A stretch of DNA of 64,000 bases, taken from Mycobacterium basiliense. GTDB lineage: Bacteria; Actinomycetota; Actinomycetes; Mycobacteriales; Mycobacteriaceae. The translations under genes were made by a program, and so were the position numbers. The notes beneath the pieces were generated by a model. It saw nothing but the letters and a program-made list of their open reading frames with translations. It was not told the DNA's origin and did not search any database. Positions 29,284-39,900 of the stretch are shown here, piece by piece; position 1 is the first letter of the stretch, and every line of letters starts with the position of its first letter. The stretch lies in NCBI RefSeq assembly GCF_900292015.1, contig NZ_LR130759.1, forward strand, positions 4,464,001-4,528,000, read 5' to 3'.

Positions 29284-29330
29284 AAAGTCACAGGGTGGCG
29301 CCGGGTAGCGTGCTCGCCGCCAACCGACAA

Positions 29331-29402
29331 TCCGTCGTGGTGTAATCGGCAGCACCTCTGATTTTGGTTCAGATAGTTCAGGTTCGAGTCCTGGCGACGG
29401 AG
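29331..29402 (+). tRNA. glnU: tRNA-Gln (anticodon TTG)
   Basis: 72 nt. Acceptor stem TCCGTCG/CGACGGA with discriminator G; anticodon arm TCTGA-TTTTGGT-TCAGA with anticodon TTG; T arm CAGG-TTCGAGT-CCTG. No encoded CCA. Located between the VNTR and glmU, as glnU is in M. tuberculosis. Confidence 0.93.
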
Positions 29403-29537
29403 CTCCACAACATGATCAGGCAGGGTCGAACTGGCCCGATTTTTGCCTCAACTGCAGGTGAAATGACACCCTGGACGGCGTGTCAGCACGCCGGCCTTTA
29501 GTTTGCGTGAGAAAAAAGCCAACAAAGGAGAGAGGCG

Positions 29538-31013
29538 ATGACGTTTCGTGGTGACACCGCGGTTCTGGTCTTAGCGGCCGGGCCCGGCACCCGAATGCGA
29601 TCGGACACCCCCAAGGTGCTGCACACCCTGGGCGGACGCAGCATGTTGTCGCACTCGCTGCACGCGATGACCAAGCTCGCACCGCAGCATCTCGTCGTGG
29701 TACTCGGTCATGACCACCAGCGCATCTCGCCGCTGGTCTCCGATCTGGCCGAGACGCTCGGACGCACGATCGAGGTGGCGCTGCAGGATCGTCCGCTGGG
29801 CACTGGACACGCAGTGCTGTGCGGTCTGTCGGCGCTGCCCAATGACTACGCGGGGATCGTCGTAGTCGCTGCGGGCGATACTCCCCTGCTCGACGCCGAC
29901 ACCCTGGCTGACCTGATCGCGACCCACAGCGCAGCATCCGCGGCCGTCACAGTGTTGACCACGACGCTGAGCGATCCGCACGGATACGGGCGCATCCTGC
30001 GCACTCAGGACGACGAAGTGATGGCGATCGTCGAGCAGACCGACGCAACGCCCTCACAGCGCGAAATTTGCGAGGTCAACACCGGCGTCTACGCCTTCGA
30101 CATCGCCGCCCTGCGGTCGGCCTTGGGTCGCCTGAGCTCCAACAACGCCCAACAGGAGCTCTACCTGACCGACGTGATCGCCATCCTGCGCGGTGACGGC
30201 CGGACCGTCAGCGCGCGCCACATCGAAGACAGCGCGTTGGTAGCCGGCGTGAACAACCGCGTCCAACTGGCCCAACTGGGCGCCGAGCTCAACCGCCGTA
30301 TCGTTGCCGCCCACCAGATGGCCGGAGTCACCGTGATCGATCCCGCCACCACCTGGATCGACGTCGACGTGACGATTGGGCGCGACACGATCATCCACCC
30401 GGGAACGCAATTGCTGGGCCGGACCCAGATCGGCGGTCATTGCGCCGTCGGGCCCGATACCACCTTGACCGATGTCACCGTCGGCGATGGCGCCTGCGTG
30501 GCCCGCACGCACGGCGCCTCGTCAACGATTGGTGACGGCGCCACCGTCGGCCCGTTTACCTACCTGCGGCCCGGCACCGTCCTGGGCGCCGACGGCAAAC
30601 TGGGCGCGTTCGTGGAGACCAAGAATTCCACCATTGGTACCGGCACCAAAGTTCCGCATCTGACCTATGTCGGTGACGCCGACATCGGCGACCACAGCAA
30701 CATCGGGGCGTCCAGCGTGTTCGTCAACTACGACGGCGCGACCAAGCGGCGGACCACCATCGGGTCGCACGTGCGCACCGGTTCGGACACTATGTTCGTG
30801 GCGCCCGTAACGGTTGGCGACGGCGCCTACACCGGCGCCGGAACCGTGGTCCGCAACGATGTCCCGCCGGGGGCGCTGGCGGTATCGGCCGGACCGCAAC
30901 GCAACATCGAAAACTGGGTGCAGCGTAAACGTCCCGGCAGTGCGGCCGCTCAAGCGGCTGACGACGCTTCCCGGCAGGCCAACCCACCGCAAGAAACCGA
31001 TCAGACACCGTGA
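29538..31013 (+). CDS. glmU: Bifunctional GlmU: GlcN-1-P acetyltransferase / GlcNAc-1-P uridyltransferase
   Basis: 491 residues. The N-terminal uridyltransferase domain (about 1-230) begins with [20 protein letters not shown], the nucleotide-binding loop with catalytic Arg and Lys. The C-terminal left-handed beta helix (about 265-455) shows the hexapeptide repeats ([27 protein letters not shown]), with the acetyltransferase region [12 protein letters not shown] Pro/Gln-rich tail ends the protein. Makes UDP-GlcNAc for peptidoglycan and LPS-like glycans. Ribosome binding site AAAGGAGAG precedes the start. Confidence 0.97.
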   Translation: MTFRGDTAVLVLAAGPGTRMRSDTPKVLHTLGGRSMLSHSLHAMTKLAPQHLVVVLGHDHQRISPLVSDLAETLGRTIEVALQDRPLGTGHAVLCGLSALPNDYAGIVVVAAGDTPLLDADTLADLIATHSAASAAVTVLTTTLSDPHGYGRILRTQDDEVMAIVEQTDATPSQREICEVNTGVYAFDIAALRSALGRLSSNNAQQELYLTDVIAILRGDGRTVSARHIEDSALVAGVNNRVQLAQLGAELNRRIVAAHQMAGVTVIDPATTWIDVDVTIGRDTIIHPGTQLLGRTQIGGHCAVGPDTTLTDVTVGDGACVARTHGASSTIGDGATVGPFTYLRPGTVLGADGKLGAFVETKNSTIGTGTKVPHLTYVGDADIGDHSNIGASSVFVNYDGATKRRTTIGSHVRTGSDTMFVAPVTVGDGAYTGAGTVVRNDVPPGALAVSAGPQRNIENWVQRKRPGSAAAQAADDASRQANPPQETDQTP

Positions 31014-31077
31014 ATTCGTTTCCCGGCTACCCGGCGACACTATCCGGCCCCTCGCTACGTACGATGGGTCCTTCGAA

Positions 31078-31110
31078 TCCCTATTCCGATCCCTATTCCA
31101 ATCCCGATAC
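31078..31110. repeat. Short tandem repeat in the prsA leader
   Basis: ATCCCTATTCCG is followed by ATCCCTATTCCA and then ATCCCGATAC, two and a half imperfect 12-bp units ending about 15 bp before the TTG start of prsA. Copy number could vary and affect the leader; function not evident. Confidence 0.55.
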
Positions 31111-31125
31111 GGCGAGGGCAGTGCG

Positions 31126-32106
31126 TTGAGCCACGACTGGACCGACAATCGCAAGAATCTGATGCTCTTCAGCGGTCGCGCTCATCCGGAGCTGGCCGAG
31201 CAGGTGGCTAAAGAACTCGACGTGCACGTCACGGCGCAGACGGCCCGCGACTTCGCCAACGGCGAGATCTTCGTACGATTCCAAGAATCGGTGCGCGGAT
31301 GCGACGCGTTCGTCCTGCAATCGTGCCCAGCCCCGGTGAACACCTGGCTGATGGAACAGCTGATCATGATCGATGCGCTCAAACGGGGCAGCGCCAAACG
31401 GATCACCGCCGTCATGCCGTTCTACCCCTACGCGCGACAGGACAAGAAGCATCGCGGCCGCGAACCCATCTCGGCGCGACTGGTCGCCGACCTGCTCAAG
31501 ACCGCTGGCGCTGACCGCATCGTGACCGTCGACCTGCACACGGATCAGATCCAGGGCTTCTTCGATGGACCCGTTGACCACATGCGCGGACAGAACCTGC
31601 TGACCGGCTACATCAGGGACAACTATCCGGACAGCAATATGGTCGTTGTCTCCCCCGACTCGGGCCGAGTGCGCATCGCCGAGAAGTGGGCCGACTCACT
31701 GGGCGGCGTTCCCCTTGCCTTCATCCACAAGACTCGTGACCCGCGCGTGCCCAACCAGGTGGTGTCTAACCGGGTGGTCGGTGACGTCTCCGGGCGCACC
31801 TGCGTGCTGATCGACGACATGATCGACACCGGCGGCACCATCGCCGGTGCCGTGCAACTGCTGAACAACGACGGTGCCAGCGACGTGATCATCGCGGCTA
31901 CCCACGGCGTCTTGTCCGAACCCGCCGCCGAGCGCCTGGCAGCATGCGGCGCCCGCGAAGTGATCGTCACCAACACCCTGCCCATCACCGAAGAAAAGCG
32001 ATTTCCTCAACTCACGGTGTTATCCATCGCCCCGCTGCTGGCCAGCACCATCCGAGCTGTCTTCGAAAACGGCTCAGTTACAGGACTTTTCGACGGAGAC
32101 GCATAG
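31126..32106 (+). CDS. prsA: Ribose-phosphate pyrophosphokinase (PRPP synthetase)
   Basis: 326 residues from TTG 31126 (SHDWTDNRKNLMLFSGRAHP), which gives exactly the length of the M. tuberculosis enzyme; the longer open frame upstream overlaps glmU and is not used. Landmarks: FVRFQESVRGCDAF flexible loop, PYARQDKKHRGREPIS ATP loop, TVDLHTDQIQGFF, and the PRPP-binding VLIDDMIDTGGTI. Produces PRPP, which mycobacteria also feed into decaprenyl-phosphoryl arabinose. The leader contains a short repeat (31078-31110). Confidence 0.96.
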   Translation: MSHDWTDNRKNLMLFSGRAHPELAEQVAKELDVHVTAQTARDFANGEIFVRFQESVRGCDAFVLQSCPAPVNTWLMEQLIMIDALKRGSAKRITAVMPFYPYARQDKKHRGREPISARLVADLLKTAGADRIVTVDLHTDQIQGFFDGPVDHMRGQNLLTGYIRDNYPDSNMVVVSPDSGRVRIAEKWADSLGGVPLAFIHKTRDPRVPNQVVSNRVVGDVSGRTCVLIDDMIDTGGTIAGAVQLLNNDGASDVIIAATHGVLSEPAAERLAACGAREVIVTNTLPITEEKRFPQLTVLSIAPLLASTIRAVFENGSVTGLFDGDA

Positions 32107-32475
32107 ATGGCCGTCCGCAGCGGTGGGGCTTCGGGCGATGCTGTCATCTACCACAATCCCAAGTGCAGCACGTCGCGCAAGACACTGGATTTGTTGCGGG
32201 ACAACGGCGTAGAACCAACCGTCATCCAGTACCTGAAAACGCCGCCGTCCCGGGCCGAGCTGGCGCGCATGATCCGCGATGCCGGGATCGATGTGCGGAC
32301 GGCGGTCCGCAAGCGCGAATCGCTTTACGCCGAACTCAACCTCGCCGACGCCACCGACGAGGAACTGCTCGACGCCATGGCCGAGCATCCCATCCTGATT
32401 GAACGGCCTTTTGTGGTGACGCCGAAGGGCACCCGGCTGGCTCGTCCGCTCGACGCCGTTCGCGAGATCTTGTGA
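32107..32475 (+). CDS. arsC: ArsC-family arsenate reductase-like protein
   Basis: 122 residues, starting directly after the prsA stop. The thioredoxin-fold ArsC motif is HNPKCSTSRKTLDLL with the active Cys near residue 19, followed by YLKTPPSRAEL, and RPFVVTPKGTRLARPLDAV near the end, where the conserved Arg residues sit. This glutaredoxin-type ArsC family reduces arsenate, but Spx/YffB-like relatives have other roles. There is no arsenic-efflux gene nearby. As I recall, M. tuberculosis lacks a gene at this place. It overlaps lpqT by 4 bp. Confidence 0.85.
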   Translation: MAVRSGGASGDAVIYHNPKCSTSRKTLDLLRDNGVEPTVIQYLKTPPSRAELARMIRDAGIDVRTAVRKRESLYAELNLADATDEELLDAMAEHPILIERPFVVTPKGTRLARPLDAVREIL

Positions 32476-33128
32476 GAGTTCGCCGGATCGGCGCCGCCGT
32501 CGCTACGACGGTGGCGACCATCTCGGCGGTCGCCTGCTCGCCAGCGAAACCCCCTGACTATCAAGCTATCTGGACGACGAGCTCGACGTCTAGCGCTGCT
32601 GCGACGACCACCCCGCCAGTTCCGTTGTCGAAGTATCTGGAAAGCATCGGAGTAAGCGGAAAGCAAGTGGCACCCAGCGCCCTGACCGGTCTGACGGTGT
32701 CGATCCCGACCCCACCGGGTTGGTCACCGTACGACGGCCCGAAAATCGCGCCGGAAACGGTGATCATTTCCAAGGGCGGCAAATATCCGACTGCCCGGCT
32801 AGTGGTGTTCGTGCTGCGGGGAGACTTCGATCCCGCCGACGTGGCCCGGCGCGGTAATGAAGATGCCCAGCTGTTCCAGGACTTCACCCAGCTGGACGCC
32901 TCGTCAGCGGATTTCAACGGCTTCCCGTCGTCCATGATTCAAGGCAGCTATGACCTCGAGGGCACGCGGATGCACAGTTGGAACCGCATTGTCATTCCCA
33001 CTGGACCACCGCCGGACAAACAGCGATATCTGGTTCAACTCACCATCACAAGCCTGGCCAACGATGCGGCCGCCAATGCACCGGGTATCGAGGCGATTAT
33101 CCGGGGATTTGTCGTCGCGGCAAAGTAG
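32472..33128 (+). CDS. lpqT: Lipoprotein LpqT
   Basis: 218 residues from GTG 32472, overlapping the arsC stop (GTGA). Signal peptide with lipobox ISAVAC (Cys about 22), a Ser/Thr-rich linker, then a LpqN/LpqT-type domain: VSIPTPPGWSPYDGPKIAPE, YPTARLVVFVLRGDFDPADV and TSLANDAAANAPGIEAIIRGF. Exported and membrane-anchored; function of the family is not settled (LpqN binds envelope biogenesis proteins in M. tuberculosis). Last gene before the NRPS island. Confidence 0.92.
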   Translation: MRVRRIGAAVATTVATISAVACSPAKPPDYQAIWTTSSTSSAAATTTPPVPLSKYLESIGVSGKQVAPSALTGLTVSIPTPPGWSPYDGPKIAPETVIISKGGKYPTARLVVFVLRGDFDPADVARRGNEDAQLFQDFTQLDASSADFNGFPSSMIQGSYDLEGTRMHSWNRIVIPTGPPPDKQRYLVQLTITSLANDAAANAPGIEAIIRGFVVAAK

Positions 33129-33338
33129 CTGAACCGACATGCCTGGCTGGAGCGCCGCAGAACTACCACCTCGGGACGCAAGTTCGGCGATGCCATCGTG
33201 ACGATCGGCACCGAAGATAGCCACCGACGCCAGCTTCGGCACCCGACAGACGTTGTACGCGGCCTCGCAGGAGCTGCGTAGCCGGCGCGCGAAAAACATG
33301 GCCTCGGCCGCGGCGCTGTGGCAGCTATCCGATCACAA

Positions 33339-33490
33339 GGGCCCCACGGGCCACTGGGAACGTCGGTGGACTTTTTGCCCGGCTTCGAGCGACAACTACG
33401 CGTCTGCCTCGCCTACCGCGCTAGTTGTCGCTCGAAGCCGGGCACAACCAACATCGCCGCCCCAGGGGGCCCTGTGGCAGATGTGACATC
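33339..33490. repeat. Palindromic repeat element, left copy, flanking the NRPS island
   Basis: A 152-bp sequence from GGGCCCCACGGG to GATGTGACATC, repeated at 41210-41362. Its core is a perfect 23-bp stem (33376-33398 with 33422-33444) around a 23-base loop; the stem starts TGCCCGGCTTCGAGCGACAA. A T5 run lies just before the left arm. The outer ends (GGGCCCCAC and GGGGGCCCTGTGG) can also partly pair. It could serve as a bidirectional terminator and as a small mobile or recombination sequence. Confidence 0.85.
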
Positions 33491-33988
33491 GCTGATGCTC
33501 GAAGCTCAGGCCGGTCTCCGTTTGCACCAAACCAATTTCTAAGCCGATAGTTATCCCTTTAGTACGGCGCCGCGCTTTTCAATACGGGAAAGTCCATGGC
33601 CATAGGAGTTGCTCGATGCAGATCGCACATTTCGAGAATAAGAAAACTATGCGACCTGCCCATGGGGAGAGGACGGGCGAGGTTGTAATATACACGGACA
33701 TCAAATAGGAAAGCGATGGATAGATCTATTCGTCCGGCCCTTCGCAGAAGGTGATCCACCAGTTCACAATAGCCGTATTTTCGCCCTCGATTGGAACCTT
33801 TGGAAATCACATGGCGGCGATTCGCCGGCAAATCGCAGTGAATCTTAACAGTCATTTTTAGCTAAAAACATTGAACCGCGAAGCGGACGAAACCCCTCCT
33901 CCCGACATCGAGTAGGCCCACCCGATTTGAGTCGACACACAATCCGATAGAAGCGCAGCGGACGCCTGTACTACGAAGAGGACATACG
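33491..33988. other. A/T-richer region upstream of the NRPS gene
   Basis: About 500 bp, visibly lower in G+C than the rest of the window (runs such as GTTGTAATATACACGGACATCAAATAGG). A 30-codon plus-strand frame (33616-33708) has an AGGAG site 7 bases upstream. A following plus frame, from about 33720, reads WIDLFVRPFAEGDPPVHNSR and stops, resembling remains of a longer gene. A 98-codon minus-strand frame (33855-33559) has no ribosome binding site. I cannot name any of these. The NRPS promoter must lie here; the NRPS start is preceded by GAAGAGGA. Confidence 0.45.
33616..33708 (+). CDS. Possible 30-residue leader peptide or gene remnant
   Basis: ATG 33616 with AGGAG at 33604-33608 opens a 30-residue basic peptide beginning MQIAHFENKKTMRPAHGE and ending in YTDIK. 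It lies 280 bp upstream of the NRPS in A/T-richer DNA. It may be a small leader, a decayed gene start or chance. Confidence 0.25.
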   Translation: MQIAHFENKKTMRPAHGERTGEVVIYTDIK

Positions 33989-36900
33989 TTGAGCGACAAT
34001 CCGTTTGATTATGGGTCAAGTTCCGCAACAAGCTGGCGCAAGACGCGACTTCAGGTGACGGACCGGCCGGCTCGAAATCGTCACATGGAAAGTAAGGGTC
34101 AGGCACTTCCGCTGACTCGGGGGCAGCTTGATATCTGGCTTGCACATGAGACGGGTAGTCACGGGGCCGCCGACTGGCACCTGGGCTACTTCATCACCAT
34201 TACGGGCGCGGTGGTGCCCGATGTGCTTGAATGCGCGATCCGGTTGGTGCTGAAAGAGGCCGAACCGCTTAGGGCGGCATTCTTTGAAGTGGATGACGAA
34301 GTTGTCCAACGGGTCGTGGATTACTTAGATTTCGAGCTTGTCACCCATGACCTTACAGACTCGCGAGATCCGATAGGAGAGGCCTATAGACTCGCCGAAT
34401 CCATCCGGCGCACGCCAATAGCCCTGACCGAAGGTCCGCTGACCAAATTTACTCTGTTTCAGACACGATCGGATCAATTTCACCTGCATGCGTGCTGGCA
34501 CCACATCGTTTCAGACGGGTTCAGCTCCATCCTTATTGCCAATCGATTCGCTGCTGTTTATTCTGCGTTGATTTCTGGCGCACCGGTTCCGCCAGCCTTT
34601 TTCGGCTCACTGCGCGATCTGGTGGATTGCGAATCAGCGTATGAGGAATCCGATAGCTACGCCGAAGACTTAGCCTATTGGCGAAGCACCCTTTCACAAC
34701 TTTCGCAGGAAGAACGGCCGGATCATCGGCTGACACGGGTTGCCCACAAGCGGGATCCGTCTTTGATGTCGGACCTCGCCCAGCTGGACAACACAGTCGT
34801 AGCCCGTGCGCAGGGGCTAGCTCAAGCGCTGGGAGTGCGTCGATCGTCGATTCTGACGGCGGCATGCGCGCTTCTGGTGCATGGGTGGTGCGCGTCGGGC
34901 TCGGAGGTAGTGCTCGATTTCCCAGTAACCAGACGCGTCCGGCCAGAGACGATGGCAATTCCCGGGATGTTCTCCGGGGTTGTTCCGCTGGTGGTGACCG
35001 CTCGACCGCAGGCGACCGTTGCCGACTTTTGTCGGCACGTTGATATGCGGATACAAGAAGCGGTACGCCATCAAAGGTTTCCGCTGTCCATCCTTCGCCG
35101 CAACGGCAACTTCCACGGCGCCACGGAGGCAGACAGACTTTGTATCAATTTTGTTCCCTCGACGACTCTGCTGCCCTTCGGTGATGCTGCGGCATCGGCG
35201 TCACCCACCGCCTCTGGTTTTGGCCCCCGGCATTCTGGATTGGTCTTCCTACGAGATAACGACCAGCTCTATTTGGCTACCGTTGGGGGCGGGAGTCTGT
35301 TCTCGAGCTTCCGCGCCGCCGAATTGGGTCACCTCTTGCAGCGGGTGTTGATGGCGGTCACCGTGGACCCGGCACGAAGGTTGTCATCGATTGATCTGCT
35401 CGATACCGGCGAACATGCCCGCCTAGACCGATGGGCTAACCGGGCGGTCTTGACCCCACCCCCCGGTGGCGGGGCCTCACTTACACAGCTATGGACCGCT
35501 CAGGTCCAACGCAGCCCCGACGCGGTAGCGCTGACCTACCAGGCCCACTCGTTGAGTTACCACGAACTCAACCAAGCCGCCAACCAACTCGCACACCTGC
35601 TGGTCACTCGGGGCGCGGGCCCAGGTCGTTTCGTGGCACTGCTACTGCCACGCTGCCACCAAGCCATCATCGCGATCCTGGCGGTACTCAAGACCGGGGC
35701 AGCCTATCTACCGATCGACCCAGCACTGCCGCCAACCCGGATCGGCTTCATGCTCACCGACGCCGCCCCCATCGCCGCACTGACCACCACCGCGCTAGCC
35801 ACCCGACTAGACCAACACAACCTGATCACCCTCGACATCGACGACCCCGACATCCAGACCTACCCGGCTACCGACTTGCCGGCACCCGCCGCGCAAGACA
35901 TCGCGTATCTGATCTACACCTCAGGCACCACCGGCATACCCAAAGGGGTGGCCATCACCCACCACAACGTCACCCAACTGCTCAGCGCACTGACCCCGGA
36001 TCTAACGAAGCCAGGACAAGTATGGTCGCAATGCCATTCCCACGCCTTCGATTTTTCGGTGTGGGAGATCTTTGGTGCGCTTTTACACGGAGGGCGACTA
36101 GTCGTGGTGCCCGACGAGGTAACCCGCTCACCAGAACAGTTCCACGCCCTGCTGACCACCGAACAAGTCAGCGTCTTAAGCCAAACCCCATCAGCGGTAA
36201 AGATGCTCTGCCCGCAAGGATTGGAGTCAGTGACCCTGGTGGTAGCCGGGGAGGCCTGCCCGGCAGAGGTCGTCGATCAGTGGGCACCTCAACGGGTAAT
36301 GATCAACGCCTACGGCCCCACCGAAACCACGATATACGCGGCGATGAGCGCGCCATTAACGCCGGGACCAGCCAGTAGAGCAGCACCGCCGATCGGGTCG
36401 CCGGTGCCAGGGTCGGCGTTGTTCGTGCTGGATCGATGGTTGCGTCCGGCGCCGGCGGGAGTCGTCGGTGAGTTGTATATCGCCGGCACGGGAGTGGGCG
36501 CGGGGTATTGGCGGCGCCCAGGGTTGAGCGCGACGCGGTTTGTCTCGTGTCCCTTCGGCGCAACGGGCACACGGATGTATCGCACCGGAGACCTGGTCTG
36601 TTGGAACACCCAGGGACAACTGGAATATGCCGGCCGAGTCGACCAACAAGTCAAAATCCGCGGGTACCGCATCGAATGCGGCGAAATCGAAGCCGCCTTA
36701 ACCGCACTCGAAGGAGTGCAACACGCCACCGTGATCGCCCGCCAGGACCACCCCGGCGAACAACGTCTAGTGGGCTACATCACCGGAACCGCAGACCCGG
36801 CCAAGCTGCGCGCAGCGCTAGGTCAACAACTGCCCCCCTACATGGTCCCCGCCGCCGTGGTAACCCTGCAGACCTGGCCCTTGACGGTCAACGGCAAACT

Positions 36901-39900
36901 CGACAAACACGCCCTACCACCACCCGAATACACCACCACCGACACCTACCAAGCCCCCACCGGCCCAGTCGAAGAAACCCTGGCCCGCATCTACGCCCGC
37001 GTTCTAGGCCTCCAACGCGTCAGCGTGCAGGAATCATTTTTCGACCTCGGCGGAGACTCACTGCTGGCAATACGAGCCATCGCCGCAATCAACAAAGCCC
37101 TCGGCGTCGAACTCGCCATACGCACCCTATTCAACGCACCGACGATTGCTCAGCTCGCACTGCGTATCGGTGATACTCCTGGCGGGCTGACACCGCTGGT
37201 GGCTGTCAAGCGGCCTGCGGTGGTGCCGTTGTCGTTTGCCCAGAGCCGGTTGTGGTTCATCGATCAATTCAACGGGCCTTCACCGGTCTACAACATGGCC
37301 ACCGCGTTCCGGCTATCTGGGCACCTCGACACCGAGGCCTTGGGTGCGGCGTTGGCCGACGTGGTGGGCCGCCACGAGTCGTTACGCACGGTGTTCCGCG
37401 CGGTCGAGGGCATACCCCAGCAGCTGATCCTGCCCGCCGAGCAGACCCACCTGGGCTGGGACGTCATCGACGCGACCCAATGGCCACCCAGTCAGCTAGA
37501 TGAGGCCCTAGGCGCGGCAGCTCGTTACACGTTCGATCTGACTACCGAGATCCCCCTGCGGGCACAGCTTTTCGCTGTCAGCGACCAAAAACACGTATTG
37601 GCGGTGACGGTGCACCACATCGCTGCCGACGGCTGGTCGCTTCCGGTGTTGGCGAATGATCTCAGTGTGGCCTACGCCAGCCGGTGCGCACGCCAGACGC
37701 CGGCCTGGGCCCCCTTGCCAGTGCAGTATGCCGATTACACGCTATGGCAGCGAGCAAACCTCGGCGACCCCGACGACAGCGACAGCCCCATCGCGGCGCA
37801 ACTCGCCTATTGGGAGCGGGCCCTAGCCGGGATGCCAGATCGGCTGCAACTTGCCCCCGATCGGCCCCACCCCCGGGTGGCCAATCACCACGGCGACACT
37901 GCCGCCGTGCACTGGCCGGCCGCGCTGGCCCAGCGGGTGCATACGGTGGCCAGCCAGCACAACACTACGAACTTTATGGTCATTCAGGCCGCCCTGGCCG
38001 TGGTGTTGTCTCAACTCAGCGCCAGCACCGATGTGGCCATCGGGATCCCCATCGCCGGGCGGCGCGACCCTGCCCTCGATCAACTCGTCGGGTTTTTCGT
38101 CAACACCTTGGTGTTGCGGATTGAGATAGCTGGGAATCCCACCTTCGCTGAACTGCTCGCCCAAGTACGCGAGCGCAGCCTAGCCGCCTACGAACACCAA
38201 GACGCGCCCTTCGAGATCCTCGTTGAACGGCTCAAACCAACCAGATCCCATACGCATCACCCCCTGATCCAGGTGATGCTGGCCTGGCAGAACAGCCAAC
38301 CCGCCGCGCTGAAATTGGGTGACCTCCAAGTCAACCCGCTACCACTACACACCCACACCGCCCGCATGGATCTGGTGTTTTCGCTGACCGAACACTGCAG
38401 CCTAACCGGCACACCCACCGGCATCAGCGGCAACGTGGAATTTCGCACCGACATCTTCGATGCCACCACCATCGACACCCTCATCGCGCGCCTGCAGCGG
38501 GTGTTGATGGCGGTCACCGTGGACCCGGCACGAAGGTTGTCATCGATTGATCTGCTCGATACCGGCGAACATGCCCGCCTAGACCGATGGGCTAACCGGG
38601 CGGTCTTGACCCCACCCCCCGGTGGCGGGGCCTCACTTACACAGCTATGGACCGCTCAGGTCCAACGCAGCCCCGACGCGGTAGCGCTGACCTACCAGGC
38701 CCACTCGTTGAGTTACCACGAACTCAACCAAGCCGCCAACCAACTCGCACACCTGCTGGTCACTCGGGGCGCGGGCCCAGGTCGTTTCGTGGCACTGCTA
38801 CTGCCACGCTGCCACCAAGCCATCATCGCGATCCTGGCGGTACTCAAGACCGGGGCAGCCTATCTACCGATCGACCCAGCACTGCCGCCAACCCGGATCG
38901 GCTTCATGCTCACCGACGCCGCCCCCATCGCCGCACTGACCACCACCGCGCTAGCCACCCGACTAGACCAACACAACCTGATCACCCTCGACATCGACGA
39001 CCCCGACATCCAGACCTACCCGGCTACCGACTTGCCGGCACCCGCCGCGCAAGACATCGCGTATCTGATCTACACCTCAGGCACCACCGGCATACCCAAA
39101 GGGGTGGCCATCACCCACCACAACGTCACCCAACTGCTCAGCGCACTGACCCCGGATCTAACGAAGCCAGGACAAGTATGGTCGCAATGCCATTCCCACG
39201 CCTTCGATTTTTCGGTGTGGGAGATCTTTGGTGCGCTTTTACACGGAGGGCGACTAGTCGTGGTGCCCGACGAGGTAACCCGCTCACCAGAACAGTTCCA
39301 CGCCCTGCTGACCACCGAACAAGTCAGCGTCTTAAGCCAAACCCCATCAGCGGTAAAGATGCTCTGCCCGCAAGGATTGGAGTCAGTGACCCTGGTGGTA
39401 GCCGGGGAGGCCTGCCCGGCAGAGGTCGTCGATCAGTGGGCACCTCAACGGGTAATGATCAACGCCTACGGCCCCACCGAAACCACGATATACGCGGCGA
39501 TGAGCGCGCCATTAACGCCGGGACCAGCCAGTAGAGCAGCACCGCCGATCGGGTCGCCGGTGCCAGGGTCGGCGTTGTTCGTGCTGGATCGATGGTTGCG
39601 TCCGGCGCCGGCGGGAGTCGTCGGTGAGTTGTATATCGCCGGCACGGGAGTGGGCGCGGGGTATTGGCGGCGCCCAGGGTTGAGCGCGACGCGGTTTGTC
39701 TCGTGTCCCTTCGGCGCAACGGGCACACGGATGTATCGCACCGGAGACCTGGTCTGTTGGAACACCCAGGGACAACTGGAATATGCCGGCCGAGTCGACC
39801 AACAAGTCAAAATCCGCGGGTACCGCATCGAATGCGGCGAAATCGAAGCCGCCTTAACCGCACTCGAAGGAGTGCAACACGCCACCGTGATCGCCCGCCA

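Noticed and set aside
28866..29285. Open frames encoding 19-residue repeats on both strands
   Set aside because: They arise only because the 57-bp VNTR unit is a multiple of three; no ribosome binding site or conserved domain.
29517..29537. Possible riboswitch in the glmU leader
   Set aside because: Only a normal ribosome binding site is seen; no conserved aptamer could be recognised.
33559..33855. 98-codon minus-strand frame upstream of the NRPS
   Set aside because: No ribosome binding site and no recognisable motif, in A/T-richer DNA where chance frames are less expected but still possible; kept only as part of the region description.
35491..39534. Two identical 295-codon plus-strand frames in the NRPS
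   Set aside because: Arg/His/Pro-rich shadow frames of the duplicated A domain; they are useful only as evidence that the two tracts are identical.
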